A stretch of 64,000 bases of DNA from Stenotrophomonas maltophilia. Its GTDB lineage: Bacteria; Pseudomonadota; Gammaproteobacteria; Xanthomonadales; Xanthomonadaceae. The notes beneath the pieces are model-generated. The model did no database searches, had not been told where the DNA came from, and saw nothing but the letters and a program-made list of their open reading frames with translations. Positions 53,143 to 62,774 of the stretch are shown one piece after another (position 1 is the stretch's first letter; each line of letters begins with the position of its first letter). The DNA lies in contig NZ_CP090423.1 in the NCBI RefSeq assembly GCF_023518235.1, positions 4,667,001 to 4,731,000 of the forward strand, in the 5' to 3' direction. The position numbers were made by a program, and so were the translations under genes.

Positions 53143-54648
53143 TCAGCGCTTGCCGCCGAAAATGCCGCCGAGGATGCCGCGCACGATCTGGTTGCCCAGC
53201 TTGGTGCCGACGGTACGCGTGGTCTGCTTGGCCATGGTCTCGATCATGCCCTGGCGACGCTTGGTGCCGAAGATCGCATCCTTGATCGACTGGCCGAATC
53301 CACCCTCCTGCGCATCGTCCTGCTCGCGGCTGCGGGCGGCCGGGGCCTGCGCCTGCTCGACCGTCTTCTGTGCGCGCTGGGCCAGCAGTTCGGCGGCCGA
53401 TTCGCGGTTGATCGCGGTGTCGTAGCGGCTGCCGACCGGGCTGCCGGCGCGTACCTGCGCACGTTCGGCCTCGGTGACCGGTCCCATCCGGCAGCGCGGT
53501 GGTGCGATCATCGTCTGCTGCACCGGCATCGGCACGCCCTTGTCCTGCAGCGTGGAGACCAGAGCCTCGCCGGTGCCGAGCTGGCTCAGCACCTTGGCCA
53601 CGTCCAGTTTCGGATTCGGCACGAAGGTCTCGGCGGCGGTCTTCACCGCCTTCTGGTCGCGCGGCGTGAATGCACGCAATGCATGCTGCACGCGGTTGCC
53701 GAGCTGGCCAAGAATGTTGCCGGGCACGTCGTCGGGGAACTGTGAGCAGAAGTACACGCCCACGCCCTTGGAGCGGATCAGCCGCACCACCTGCTCGATG
53801 CGCTGCACCAGCGAGGCGGGTGCGTCATCGAACAGCAGGTGCGCTTCGTCAAAGATGAAGACCAGCTTCGGCTTGTCCAGGTCGCCCACTTCCGGCAGCT
53901 GTTCGAACAGTTCCGACAGCAGCCACAGCAGGAAGGTCGAATACAGCTTGGGCTTGAGCACCAGCTGGTCGGCGGCGAGGATGCCGATCACGCCGCGTCC
54001 ATCGTGGTTGACCCGCATGATGTCGGCCAGTTCCAGCGCCGGCTCGCCGAAGAAATTCTCGCCACCCTCCTGGGCCAGGCGCAGCACCGCGCGCTGGATC
54101 GCCGCGATCGACTGCGCGCTGACCAGCCCGTATTCGGTGGAGATGTCCTTGCGCTCCTCGGCGACCAGGCCGAGCAGGGCACGCAGGTCGTCCATGTCCA
54201 GCAGCAGCAGGCCACGGTCGTCGGCCAGCTTGAATACGATGTCGAGCACGCCGGCCTGGGTGTCATTCAGTTCCAGGATGCGCGAGAGCAGGGTCGGCCC
54301 CATTTCGCTCACGGTGGTGCGCACCGGGTGGCCGAGCTTGCCGTACAGGTCCCAGAAGATGGCCGGGCTCGCGGCCGGCGCATAGTCGGCCACGCCGATC
54401 TCGGCGGCGCGCTTGAGCAGGTTCTCGGCGCCGGTACCCGGCACGGCCAGGCCCGACACATCACCCTTCACATCGGCCAGGAACACCGGCACGCCCAGCC
54501 GCGAGAAGCCCTCGGCCAGGGTCATCAGGGTCACCGTCTTGCCGGTACCGGTGGCGCCGGCCACCAGGCCGTGACGGTTGCCGAGTTTCGGCAGCAGGGT
54601 GACGGCCACATCGTCGGTGATGCCTTTGCCGAGCAGAATCGGATCCAT
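53143..54648 (-). CDS. HerA-like helicase/ATPase (DUF853, YjgR-like)
   Basis: A 501-residue ATPase with Walker A GATGTGKT near residue 32, Walker B LVFIFDEAHLLF near residue 265 and a DUF853 body; C-terminal part is basic (KDAIFGTKRRQG) and ends in Gly-rich FGGKR. Relatives are HerA/FtsK-type DNA or RNA translocases of unclear cellular role. The ATG at 54648 follows an adequate site. It stands alone on the minus strand between greB and a lytic transglycosylase. Confidence 0.85.
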   Translation of the reverse strand: MDPILLGKGITDDVAVTLLPKLGNRHGLVAGATGTGKTVTLMTLAEGFSRLGVPVFLADVKGDVSGLAVPGTGAENLLKRAAEIGVADYAPAASPAIFWDLYGKLGHPVRTTVSEMGPTLLSRILELNDTQAGVLDIVFKLADDRGLLLLDMDDLRALLGLVAEERKDISTEYGLVSAQSIAAIQRAVLRLAQEGGENFFGEPALELADIMRVNHDGRGVIGILAADQLVLKPKLYSTFLLWLLSELFEQLPEVGDLDKPKLVFIFDEAHLLFDDAPASLVQRIEQVVRLIRSKGVGVYFCSQFPDDVPGNILGQLGNRVQHALRAFTPRDQKAVKTAAETFVPNPKLDVAKVLSQLGTGEALVSTLQDKGVPMPVQQTMIAPPRCRMGPVTEAERAQVRAGSPVGSRYDTAINRESAAELLAQRAQKTVEQAQAPAARSREQDDAQEGGFGQSIKDAIFGTKRRQGMIETMAKQTTRTVGTKLGNQIVRGILGGIFGGKR

Positions 54649-54770
54649 GGTCCAGCCCTTGTGGTGAATAGCCCAATGTTAACCGCCGGCGGTGACGGTC
54701 CGAAGGTCCGCTTGCCCGGACCTTGGCGGCGCCGCTACTCTGCCTGCCTGTTTCGCACACAGTGCCATCA

Positions 54771-56375
54771 ATGCCCGTTCCTGTCCTGATTTCCCGTGGT
54801 TGGCCGCTGCTGGCCCTGGCCGGCCTGGTTTCCCTGGCACCCGACGCCCATGCACAGCGGGTTTCGGCCCGGGACAAGGTCAAGGTGGATGCGCTGCAGC
54901 AGCGCATGGCCGCCGCCGAGAAGCGCTACAGCGACGCCCTGCTGCGGGTCGCCAACGCCGACCCCAAGGGCAGCAACGAGGCCGACGCCGCGCTGGAGGA
55001 CATGGAAGACGTCCTCAACGACTGCGTGAAGCAGAAGGGATGCCAGATGGGCACCCTGCTGGCCAGTTACAAGCGCCTGCTCAAGCACGATGCCGACGCT
55101 GCAGCCGGCGATGACGTGGCCGACGAGGGCGGTGACCGCCTGGAAGCCGACCCCGACCATATCGGCCCGCTCACCGCCGACGTGCCCGAGGCGGCCCGCG
55201 CCGCAGCGCTGTTGAACGACAAGCGGCACGCCTTCGACACCATGGTCGAATACAACCCGGCGGTGCAGGCTGGCATCCGCCGCTGGCTGACCGACATGCG
55301 CCCGGCGCTGCTGACCAGCTACGAGAACTACCAGAACCTGCGCGCGGTGATGTGGCCGGAATGGGAAAAGCGCGGCCTGCCCGAAGCGCTGCTGTTCGGC
55401 ATCATGGCCAAGGAATCCAACGGCCGCGTGCATGCGTCTTCGCGCGCCGGCGCGGCGGGCCTGATGCAGTTCATGCCGGCCACCGGTCGCCGTTTCGGCC
55501 TGGGCCCGGACGGTACCGGCTTTGACACGCGCTTTGATGCACGCAGCGCCGCCGAGGCCAGCGCCAGCTACCTCAACGAGCGCCTGCGCGAACTGAACAA
55601 CAATGTGGAAATGTCGGTGGCCGCCTACAACGGTGGCGAAGGCCGTGCCGCGCGCGTGTTCAAGCAGAGCGGTGGCCAGAGCTTCTGGACCGACAGCGTC
55701 TACAACCAGTTCCCGGGCGAGACCAAGGACTATGTGCCGATGGTGATCGCCGCAGCCTGGATCTTCCTGCACCCGCAGCAGTACGGCGTGGAGTTCCCGA
55801 AGATCAGTGCGCAGCCGGCCACGCTGCGCCTGGCCAAGTCCACCACCATCTACGAACTGACCATCTGCCTGGGCAGCCACGGCACCCGCGATGGCTACAT
55901 GCGCGCACTGCGCAACCTCAACCCGCGTTATGAGGCCGACGGCTGGATTCCGGCCGGCACGCTGATCAACGCCACCACCCGCATCGCCGGCCTGTACCAG
56001 CGCAACTGTGTCAGCGGCCCGCGCGCCGATCTGGCGCGGACCCTGATCACCGCCGATCTGAACGCGGCGATCGTGCGCCCGACTGCGGCCAGCTACACCG
56101 GCAGCGTGGCGGTGGGCGGCGTGGTGCCGGTGGCCGATGCCGCAGCGTCGACCAGCGTGCCGACCACACCGGTGGCCACGGTGGCGACGCCGCGCCCGGC
56201 CGCACGCCCGAAGCCGGTGCGCAGCCACAAGGTGGGCAGGGGTGAGACCCTGGGCGCCATCGCCGCCAGGTTCCAGTGCGACGTGCCGACCCTGGCGCGC
56301 GCCAATGGCCTCAAGGCGCCGGCCTACAGCCTGCGCCACGGCCAGACGCTGAAGCTGCAGGGCTGTGAAAAGTAA
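54771..56375 (+). CDS. lytic murein transglycosylase with LysM domain
   Basis: A 534-residue MltD-like enzyme. The signal peptide (WPLLALAGLVSLAPDAHA) is followed by a helical region, an SLT catalytic domain (IMAKESNGR with catalytic Glu, GLMQFMP, AYNGGEG) and, after a Pro/Ala/Thr-rich linker, one C-terminal LysM domain (KVGRGETLGAIAARFQCDV). It cuts glycan strands of peptidoglycan, leaving anhydro ends. E. coli MltD has two LysM repeats; this has one. The ATG at 54771 gives the signal peptide. The RNase E regulator gene follows 23 bases later, an unrelated function. Confidence 0.9.
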   Translation: MPVPVLISRGWPLLALAGLVSLAPDAHAQRVSARDKVKVDALQQRMAAAEKRYSDALLRVANADPKGSNEADAALEDMEDVLNDCVKQKGCQMGTLLASYKRLLKHDADAAAGDDVADEGGDRLEADPDHIGPLTADVPEAARAAALLNDKRHAFDTMVEYNPAVQAGIRRWLTDMRPALLTSYENYQNLRAVMWPEWEKRGLPEALLFGIMAKESNGRVHASSRAGAAGLMQFMPATGRRFGLGPDGTGFDTRFDARSAAEASASYLNERLRELNNNVEMSVAAYNGGEGRAARVFKQSGGQSFWTDSVYNQFPGETKDYVPMVIAAAWIFLHPQQYGVEFPKISAQPATLRLAKSTTIYELTICLGSHGTRDGYMRALRNLNPRYEADGWIPAGTLINATTRIAGLYQRNCVSGPRADLARTLITADLNAAIVRPTAASYTGSVAVGGVVPVADAAASTSVPTTPVATVATPRPAARPKPVRSHKVGRGETLGAIAARFQCDVPTLARANGLKAPAYSLRHGQTLKLQGCEK

Positions 56376-56398
56376 TTCCCTCGACCTCTGGAACCCGC

Positions 56399-56746
56399 AT
56401 GGACCTTGAAGCCACCCGCAACCTGTTTGCCAACCTCCGCGAAAACACCGACTGGGATATCAACGGCCCATTGCTGTGGGGGTACTTCTTCGTCCACTCC
56501 AGCGCAGCGCCGCTGCAGGCCCTGGCCGAGCATCTGCAGGCCCAGGGCTACAGCTTCGTCGACCTGTTCGAGCAGGAACCGGAAGAAGGTGACGCGCCGT
56601 TCCATGTGCTGCATGTGGAGCGCGTGGAGATCCACGACGAGGCCTCGCTGGACCGCCGCAATCAGGAATTCGCGGCGCTGGCCGCCGAACATGGCGTAGA
56701 GGACTACGACGGCATGGACGTCGGACCGGCCCCGGCTCTGCAATAA
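56399..56746 (+). CDS. rraB: ribonuclease E inhibitor RraB
   Basis: A 115-residue acidic protein of the RraB family: DWDINGPLLWGYFFVHSS is the start of its core and the C-terminal AAEHGVEDYDGMDVG is typical. RraB binds the C-terminal part of RNase E and lowers its activity. It follows the transglycosylase gene closely and may share its transcript. The tail after DVG is short and ends PALQ. Confidence 0.88.
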   Translation: MDLEATRNLFANLRENTDWDINGPLLWGYFFVHSSAAPLQALAEHLQAQGYSFVDLFEQEPEEGDAPFHVLHVERVEIHDEASLDRRNQEFAALAAEHGVEDYDGMDVGPAPALQ

Positions 56747-56757
56747 CGCGCGTACCG

Positions 56758-56822
56758 GTAGTGCCGGTCGCTGGCCGGCATTCAGTGTCTACGAACCCGG
56801 TAGTGCCGGCCGCTGGCCGGCT
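56758..56822. repeat. two GTAGTGCCGGCC palindromic units
   Basis: GTAGTGCCGGTCGCTGGCCGGC at 56758 and GTAGTGCCGGCCGCTGGCCGGC at 56800 are direct copies; each is a GCCGG-based palindrome. A similar unit is at 62645. Confidence 0.8.
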
Positions 56823-56846
56823 TTCCGTGCCCCGGCAAGAGCCAGG

Positions 56847-57689
56847 TCAGCGCAGCCTGGCCAGCGCCTGACCCAGCTGCACCGGGCTTTCGGCGCCCAA
56901 TTGCGGGGCGAACTCGGCCACGCCCGGCGGCAGCAGCACGATCACCGTCGAGCCGTAGTTGAAGCGCGCCATCTCGGCGAAGCGCTCCAGCACGATGCCC
57001 TGGCCGCGGTAATCCTTGCGGGTGATGCGGTCGCCGTAAGCGGGAATCTCCTCGCCACTCCAGACCGTTTCCACGCCCGACACCAGCAGCGCCCCCACCA
57101 TCACGCTCACCATCGGGCCGAAGCTGGTATCGAAGTGGCAGACCAGGCGTTCGTTGCGCGCGAACAGGCGGGGCACGCCGTTCACTGCCGCCGGACCGAC
57201 GCTGAACAGGCGGCCGGGAACGTGCACGGTTTCGCGCAGGGTGCCGGTCCACGGCATGTGCACGCGGTGGTAGTCGCGTGGCGACAGGTACACCGTGGCG
57301 TACAGGCCGTCGTTGTACGGCTTGGCGTCCTCATCGCTGCCCAGCAGCTCGGCGGCGGTGAACGATTGGCCTTTGGCCTGGAAAATGCGGCCGGCCTCGA
57401 TCTTCCCCAGCTGACTGATGCGGCCGTCGGCCGGCATCACCAGGCTGCGCGGATCGGCATCGGCCGCCCGCGCGCCCGGCTTCAGTGCACGGGTGAAGAA
57501 CTGGTTGAACGTGGCGTAGCTGCGCGGGTCCGGGTTGGCCGCTTCGTCCAGGTTGACGTTGAACTTGCGGGTGACCGTGTCGATCAGCCAGCGCGACACG
57601 CGCGGATCGTCCGAGTACGCCAGCGAGCGCGCCATCGAGGACAGCAGGCGATGGGGCAGGGCATACGTCAGGGCGGTGGTGAGGCTCAT
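56847..57689 (-). CDS. psd: phosphatidylserine decarboxylase proenzyme
   Basis: A 280-residue proenzyme. The self-cleavage motif, usually LGST, reads YGST in [15 protein letters not shown] near residue 250; cleavage there makes the pyruvoyl group. [29 protein letters not shown] and FARNERLV are the other conserved blocks. The product is phosphatidylethanolamine, the main phospholipid. The ATG at 57689 overlaps the SCO gene stop in ATGA, so the two are coupled. Confidence 0.93.
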   Translation of the reverse strand: MSLTTALTYALPHRLLSSMARSLAYSDDPRVSRWLIDTVTRKFNVNLDEAANPDPRSYATFNQFFTRALKPGARAADADPRSLVMPADGRISQLGKIEAGRIFQAKGQSFTAAELLGSDEDAKPYNDGLYATVYLSPRDYHRVHMPWTGTLRETVHVPGRLFSVGPAAVNGVPRLFARNERLVCHFDTSFGPMVSVMVGALLVSGVETVWSGEEIPAYGDRITRKDYRGQGIVLERFAEMARFNYGSTVIVLLPPGVAEFAPQLGAESPVQLGQALARLR

Positions 57690-58336
57690 GGGGCGGTTTT
57701 CTCGGTCAGCTTCTGCAGGTCGCGGGCGATCGCCGGCGCGTTGAACGGGGGGCGTACCAGGCCGGCCAGGCGGCCCTGCGGGTCGAGCACGGCCAGGCTG
57801 GCCGAATGCTCGACGGTGTAATCCTCGGGGTTCTCGTCGAAGTGCTTGCCCGGCACCTTCTGGAACACGAAGCCCAGCGAGGTGGCAAAGCGCTCCAGCG
57901 AAGGAATGTCGGCGGTGGCGGCCAGGGTGTCCTTGTGGAAGCCGTGCACGTACTCGCCCAGGCGGGTGGCGCTGTCGCGGTCCGGGTCGACCGAGATGAA
58001 CAGCACGCGCGGGCGCAGCGTGTCGGGCAGGGCTTCCCACTGGTTCTGCGCGCTGGCCAGTTCGGCCAGGGTGGTCGGGCAGACGTCCGGGCAGAAGGTG
58101 AAGCCCAGGAACACCAGGGTCCAATGGCCCTTCAGTTCGCCCGGAATCAGGCGCGTGCCGTCGGACTGGGCCAGGTTGAAGTCGGGCAGTGCACGCGGCT
58201 GCGGGTACAGCGTGATCGCTTCGGTGGCCGGGGCGTTGGCCGGCGGCTTCGGCGCGAACACCTGCTGGGCGGCCAGCAGGCCCAGGCCTGCCGCCAAGGC
58301 GATCAGCAGGATGATGCCGGCGTTGCGATTGAACAT
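57686..58336 (-). CDS. SCO family copper chaperone (SCO1/SenC)
   Basis: A 216-residue membrane-anchored thioredoxin-fold protein. The single N-terminal membrane segment is [17 protein letters not shown]; the copper-binding pair is in [10 protein letters not shown] with the distant His in YTVEHSASL. It helps insert copper into cytochrome c oxidase. Its stop overlaps the psd start. A -10 box (TATAGT) lies 27 bases before the ATG. Confidence 0.9.
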   Translation of the reverse strand: MFNRNAGIILLIALAAGLGLLAAQQVFAPKPPANAPATEAITLYPQPRALPDFNLAQSDGTRLIPGELKGHWTLVFLGFTFCPDVCPTTLAELASAQNQWEALPDTLRPRVLFISVDPDRDSATRLGEYVHGFHKDTLAATADIPSLERFATSLGFVFQKVPGKHFDENPEDYTVEHSASLAVLDPQGRLAGLVRPPFNAPAIARDLQKLTEKTAP

Positions 58337-58362
58337 GGGGTCCCCCGCGCGAAATGGGCTCC

Positions 58363-58368
58363 ACTATA
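58363..58368 (-). promoter_or_regulatory. -10 box of the SCO-psd pair
   Basis: Minus-strand TATAGT in CCGGTATAGTGGAG. The -35 region is weak. Confidence 0.5.
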
Positions 58369-58424
58369 CCGGCTGCGGCCTGATCGTTTCCTCAGCAACG
58401 GATGCCGGCGCCGACGCCAGCCCC

Positions 58425-58430
58425 TATAAT
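58425..58430 (+). promoter_or_regulatory. -10 box of the prmB-aroC operon
   Basis: A perfect TATAAT, 28 bases before the prmB ATG. It is back to back with the -10 of the SCO gene. Confidence 0.6.
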
Positions 58431-58458
58431 CGGGGGCCACTTTGCCCGCAGTACCGCC

Positions 58459-59388
58459 ATGACCGCTGAAACGGCCGCCGAACTCCACACGATCATCGAT
58501 CTGATCCGCTACGGCACCAGCCGTTTCAATGAAGCCGGGCTGACCTTCGGGCACAGCTACGACAACGCCCTGGACGAGGCCACCCAGCTGGTGCTGCACA
58601 GCCTGCACCTGCCGCACGACCTCGGCCCGGCCTACGGCCAGGCGCGCCTGCTGCAGGCCGAGAAGCTGCGCGTGCTGGAGCTGTTCCAGCGCCGCATCGA
58701 CGAGCGCATTCCGGCAGCCTACCTGACCGGCGAGGCCTGGTTTGCCGGCCTCAGCTTCAAGAGCGATGCGCGCGCCCTGGTGCCGCGCTCGCCGATCGCC
58801 GAGCTGATCGAGTGCGGCTTCGAGCCGTGGCTGGCTGGCCGCGATGTGCACCGCGCGCTGGACCTGTGCACCGGCTCGGGCTGCATCGCCATCGCCATGG
58901 GCCACTACTACCCGAACTGGGAAGTGGACGGCGTGGACCTGAGTGATGACGCGCTGTCGCTGGCCGAAGAGAACAAGGAGCGCCTGCAGGCGCACAACGT
59001 CAGCCTGATCAAGTCCGACCTGTTCAGCGGTCTGACCGGTCGCCACTACGAGCTGATCGTCACGAATCCGCCCTACGTCACCAACGACGAGACCGATGCC
59101 CTGCCGCAGGAATACTCCTACGAGCCGGAAATGGGCCTGCGTGCCGGTGATGACGGCCTGGACCTGGTGCTGAAGATCCTGCGCGACGCCCCGCTGCACC
59201 TGAGCGAAGACGGCCTGCTGATCTGCGAAGTGGGCGAGTCCGAACAGCACCTGATCAAGCTGCTGCCGGAAGTCGACTTCTCCTGGATCGAATTCAAGGT
59301 CGGCCAGATGGGTATCTTCGCAGTGGAGTGCCGCGAGCTGATCGCGCACAGCGCGCGCATCACCGAACTGGCGGCGCAGCGCCCGTGA
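58459..59388 (+). CDS. prmB: ribosomal protein L3 N5-glutamine methyltransferase
   Basis: A 309-residue methyltransferase with an N-terminal helical domain and a Rossmann fold: [13 protein letters not shown] binds SAM and [11 protein letters not shown] is the glutamine-methylating motif. It differs from PrmC, and the next gene is aroC, as in E. coli, which supports PrmB. It methylates a glutamine of L3 in the ribosome. Its stop overlaps the aroC GTG (GTGA). Confidence 0.93.
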   Translation: MTAETAAELHTIIDLIRYGTSRFNEAGLTFGHSYDNALDEATQLVLHSLHLPHDLGPAYGQARLLQAEKLRVLELFQRRIDERIPAAYLTGEAWFAGLSFKSDARALVPRSPIAELIECGFEPWLAGRDVHRALDLCTGSGCIAIAMGHYYPNWEVDGVDLSDDALSLAEENKERLQAHNVSLIKSDLFSGLTGRHYELIVTNPPYVTNDETDALPQEYSYEPEMGLRAGDDGLDLVLKILRDAPLHLSEDGLLICEVGESEQHLIKLLPEVDFSWIEFKVGQMGIFAVECRELIAHSARITELAAQRP

Positions 59389-60488
59389 GCTCCAATTCGT
59401 TCGGCAAGCTGTTCACCGTCACCACGTTCGGCGAGTCGCACGGGCCGGCCATCGGCTGCGTGATCGATGGCTGCCCGCCGGGGCTGGCGCTGGACGCGGC
59501 CGAATTCGCCCACGACCTGCAGCGTCGTGCCACCGGCAAGAGCCGGCACACCTCGGCGCGGCGCGAGGCCGACGAGGTCGAGATCCTGTCCGGTGTGTAC
59601 GAGGGGCTGACCACCGGCACCCCGATCGCGCTGCTGATCCGCAACACCGACCAGCGCAGCAAGGACTACGCCAACATCGGCCAGCAGTTCCGTCCGGGTC
59701 ATGCCGACTACAGCTACTGGCACAAGTACGGCATCCGCGATCCGCGCGGTGGTGGCCGCTCTTCGGCGCGCGAAACCACCATGCGCGTGGCCGCCGGCGT
59801 GGTCGCCAAGAAGTGGCTGGCAGAACGCTTCGGCGTCACCGTGCGCGGCTACCTGTCACAGCTGGGCGAAATCCGTCCGGCCGGTTTCGACTGGTCGGCG
59901 GTGGAAGACAACCCGTTCTTCTGGCCGCACGCCGAACAGGTGCCGCAGCTGGAGGCGTACATGGATGCGCTGCGCAAGTCCGGTGACTCGGTCGGTGCGC
60001 GCGTGGACGTGGTGGCCGACAACGTGCCGCCGGGCTGGGGCGAACCGATCTACGGCAAGCTCGATGGCGACCTCGCCGCCGCGCTGATGAGCATCAATGC
60101 AGTGAAGGGCGTGGAGATCGGCGATGGCTTTGCCAGCGCTGCGCAGAAGGGCACCGAGCACCGTGATCTGCTGACTCCTCAGGGCTTTGCCAGCAATCAT
60201 GCCGGCGGCATCCTCGGCGGCATTTCCACCGGCCAGCCGGTGGTCGCCTCGATCGTCCTGAAGCCGACCTCCAGCCTGCGCCTGCCGGGCCCATCGCTGG
60301 ATACCGCCGGCAACGTGGTCGAGGTGGTCACCACCGGCCGTCACGACCCCTGCGTCGGCATCCGCGCCACCCCCATCGCCGAGGCGATGATGGCGCTGGT
60401 GCTGATGGATCAGGCACTGCGCCATCGCGCGCAGTGCGGCGATGTCGGCACGATCACCCCGCGCATTCCCGGGCGCATCGATGGCTGA
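59385..60488 (+). CDS. aroC: chorismate synthase
   Basis: A 367-residue enzyme making chorismate from EPSP, the last step of the shikimate path, with reduced [23 protein letters not shown] is the first signature, [17 protein letters not shown] the second, and [17 protein letters not shown] the third. Start GTG 59385 follows from overlap with prmB. The next gene begins inside its 3' end. Confidence 0.95.
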   Translation: MSSNSFGKLFTVTTFGESHGPAIGCVIDGCPPGLALDAAEFAHDLQRRATGKSRHTSARREADEVEILSGVYEGLTTGTPIALLIRNTDQRSKDYANIGQQFRPGHADYSYWHKYGIRDPRGGGRSSARETTMRVAAGVVAKKWLAERFGVTVRGYLSQLGEIRPAGFDWSAVEDNPFFWPHAEQVPQLEAYMDALRKSGDSVGARVDVVADNVPPGWGEPIYGKLDGDLAAALMSINAVKGVEIGDGFASAAQKGTEHRDLLTPQGFASNHAGGILGGISTGQPVVASIVLKPTSSLRLPGPSLDTAGNVVEVVTTGRHDPCVGIRATPIAEAMMALVLMDQALRHRAQCGDVGTITPRIPGRIDG

Positions 60489-61518
60489 CACGCGGCCGAC
60501 GGTGTGGGTGAGCCAGCCGCTGATCGACGCGGCCATCGCGCCGCTGCGCGATCGCGTGCAGCTGCGCGTCACCGACACCGTTACCGCCTGGTCGCCTGCG
60601 CAGATCGCCGAACAGCTGGCCGGCGCCGATGGCGCGATCATCACCCTCAACGAGCGCATCGGTGCGGCCCAGGTGGCCGACGCTGCGCAGCTGCAGGTGA
60701 TCGCCAATGTCGGCGTCGGCTATAACAATCTGGATGTCGATGCGCTGAGCGCCGCCGGCATCCTTGCCAGCAACACGCCGGACGTGTTGACCGAGACCAC
60801 GGCCGATCTTGGTTTCGCGCTGCTGATGGCCACTGCGCGCCGCATCACCGAATCCGAGCGCTGGCTGCGCCAAGGGCAGTGGCAGCAGTGGTCGTTCCAG
60901 ACCATGCTCGGCGCCGACATCCACGGCAGCACGCTGGGCATTCTCGGCATGGGCCGCATCGGCCAGGGCATCGCCCGCCGTGGTGCCCACGGTTTCGGCA
61001 TGAAGGTGCTGTACCACAACCGTTCGCGCCTGCCGGTCGAGACCGAGGCCGCGCTCGGCGCATCCTACGTGGACCTGGACACGCTGCTGGCACAGTCCGA
61101 CCACCTGCTTACCGTGCTGCCGTACACCCCGGCCTCGCATCACATCATCGATGCGGCGGCGCTGGCGAAGATGAAGCCCTCGGCCACCCTGGTGAACATC
61201 GCCCGCGGTGGCATCGTTGACGAGCTGGCGCTGGCCGATGCGCTGGCCAACGGCCGTCTGGCTGCCGCCGGTCTGGACGTCTACGAGGGCGAACCGGCGG
61301 TGCGCCCGGAACTGCTGGCGCTGCGCAACGTGGTGCTGACCCCGCATATCGGCAGCGCCTCGCTGGCCACGCGTACGGCGATGGTGCAGCTGGCCGTGGA
61401 CAACCTGCTGGCCGGCCTCGGTCTGGCCGGTGACGCGGCGCATATGCCGAGCGCGATCAACGCGGACGCGGCCCTGGCTGCGCGCGTGACCCTGGGCAAA
61501 AAAACCGGCAAACGATAG
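60481..61518 (+). CDS. D-isomer 2-hydroxyacid dehydrogenase
   Basis: A 345-residue NAD(P)-dependent enzyme that fits GhrB/glyoxylate reductase-like members: [17 protein letters not shown], the cofactor motif [14 protein letters not shown], catalytic Arg in IARGGIVDE, Glu in LDVYEGEP and His in TPHIGSAS. It reduces glyoxylate, hydroxypyruvate or a keto acid; the substrate is not certain. The ATG at 60481 overlaps aroC by eight bases (ATGGCTGA), so it is co-translated. In Stenotrophomonas-type genomes it lies between aroC and asd. Confidence 0.88.
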   Translation: MADTRPTVWVSQPLIDAAIAPLRDRVQLRVTDTVTAWSPAQIAEQLAGADGAIITLNERIGAAQVADAAQLQVIANVGVGYNNLDVDALSAAGILASNTPDVLTETTADLGFALLMATARRITESERWLRQGQWQQWSFQTMLGADIHGSTLGILGMGRIGQGIARRGAHGFGMKVLYHNRSRLPVETEAALGASYVDLDTLLAQSDHLLTVLPYTPASHHIIDAAALAKMKPSATLVNIARGGIVDELALADALANGRLAAAGLDVYEGEPAVRPELLALRNVVLTPHIGSASLATRTAMVQLAVDNLLAGLGLAGDAAHMPSAINADAALAARVTLGKKTGKR

Positions 61519-61552
61519 GGAACCTCCGCGCGTCCCGCTTGAGGAGGTTCCC
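61518..61552 (+). terminator. hairpin between the dehydrogenase and asd
   Basis: GGGAACCTCC and GGAGGTTCCC flank 15 bases (61518-61552), starting on the last base of the TAG stop. There is no U-tract; it may be an attenuator or part of the asd leader. Confidence 0.5.
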
Positions 61553-61607
61553 CGAACCCAGCTGTCGTGCACGATTTTCCCATTCCCGTTTTCGTGAGAG
61601 TTCCCCC

Positions 61608-62636
61608 ATGAGCAATGCACAGCGCAGTTTCCACGTCGCCATCGTCGGCGCCACCGGTGCGGTCGGCGAGACCATGCTGGCCATCCTGGCCGAACGTGAT
61701 TTCCCGGTCGGCACCCTGAGCCTGCTCGCTTCGGAGCGTTCGGCCGGTGGCGAAGTCGAGTTCAACGGCCAGAAGATCAAGATCCAGGACCTGGCGACGT
61801 TCGATCCGAGTGGTGTCCAGATCGCCCTGTTCTCGGCCGGTGGCAGCGTGTCCAAGGAGTACGCGCCGAAGTTCGCCGCCGCCGGTGCGGTGGTGATCGA
61901 CAATTCCTCGGCCTTCCGTTACGACGATGACGTGCCGCTGGTGGTGTCCGAGGTCAACCCGGACCAGATCGGCAACCGCCCGCGCGGCATCATCGCCAAC
62001 CCCAACTGCTCGACCATGCAGATGCTGGTGGCGCTGGCGCCGCTGCACCGCAAGTACGGCATCGAGCGTATCAACGTCTCCACCTACCAGTCGGTGTCCG
62101 GCGGCGGCCGTTCGGCGCTGGAGGAACTGGGCAAGCAGACCGGCCAGCTGTTGAGCTTCCAGGAGATCGATCCGCAGCGCTTCCCGGTGCAGATCGCCTT
62201 CAACCTCATCCCGCATATCGACGACTTCCAGGACAACGGCTTCACCAAGGAAGAGATGAAGCTGGTGTGGGAAACCCGCAAGATCCTCGGCGACGACAGC
62301 ATCCTGGTGAACCCGACCGCCGTGCGCGTGCCGGTGTTCTACGGTCATTCCGAGTCGGTGGCGATCGAGACCCGTGACAAGGTCACCGTGGCCGAGGCGC
62401 GCGCGCTGCTGGAGCAGTCGCCGGGCATCGAAGTGGTGGATCGCCACGAAGCCGGTGGTTACCCGACCCCGGTCACCCATGCCTCGGGCACCGACGCGGT
62501 GTACGTTGGCCGTATCCGTGAGGACCTGTCGCACCCGCGCGGCCTGAACCTGTGGATCGTGTCGGACAATGTGCGCAAGGGTGCAGCGTTGAACGCCGTG
62601 CAGCTGGCCGAGCTGGTCGCCGCCGAAGCGCGCTGA
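61608..62636 (+). CDS. asd: aspartate-semialdehyde dehydrogenase
   Basis: A 342-residue enzyme making aspartate semialdehyde for lysine, methionine, threonine and diaminopimelate. GATGAVGETML binds NADP, the catalytic Cys is in NPNCSTMQM and the base His lies in the later conserved part. The ATG at 61608 follows GTGAGAGTTCCCC. asd followed by fimV is also the order in Pseudomonas aeruginosa. Confidence 0.95.
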   Translation: MSNAQRSFHVAIVGATGAVGETMLAILAERDFPVGTLSLLASERSAGGEVEFNGQKIKIQDLATFDPSGVQIALFSAGGSVSKEYAPKFAAAGAVVIDNSSAFRYDDDVPLVVSEVNPDQIGNRPRGIIANPNCSTMQMLVALAPLHRKYGIERINVSTYQSVSGGGRSALEELGKQTGQLLSFQEIDPQRFPVQIAFNLIPHIDDFQDNGFTKEEMKLVWETRKILGDDSILVNPTAVRVPVFYGHSESVAIETRDKVTVAEARALLEQSPGIEVVDRHEAGGYPTPVTHASGTDAVYVGRIREDLSHPRGLNLWIVSDNVRKGAALNAVQLAELVAAEAR

Positions 62637-62644
62637 TCACTGCG

Positions 62645-62757
62645 GTAGTGCCGGCCGCTGGCCGGCATTGCCTTCAATGATGGGCATGTGGTGCTGCCGG
62701 CCAGCGACCAGCAGTGCCGAAGGCTCGCCATCGGTGGGTGCGGACCCCGGTCCGCAC
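62645..62757. repeat. GTAGTGCCGG unit and GTGCGGACC palindrome before fimV
   Basis: GTAGTGCCGGCCGCTGGCCGGCA at 62645 is followed at a distance by degenerate copies (GCCGGCCAGCGACCAGCAG), then GTGCGGACC-cc-GGTCCGCAC at 62738-62757. The last palindrome occupies the -35 region of the fimV promoter. Confidence 0.7.
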
Positions 62758-62761
62758 GCTT

Positions 62762-62767
62762 TATAGT
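62762..62767 (+). promoter_or_regulatory. -10 box of fimV, leaderless spacing
   Basis: TATAGT ends seven bases before the fimV ATG, so the mRNA should begin at or very near the start codon. Confidence 0.5.
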
Positions 62768-62774
62768 GTCGCCC

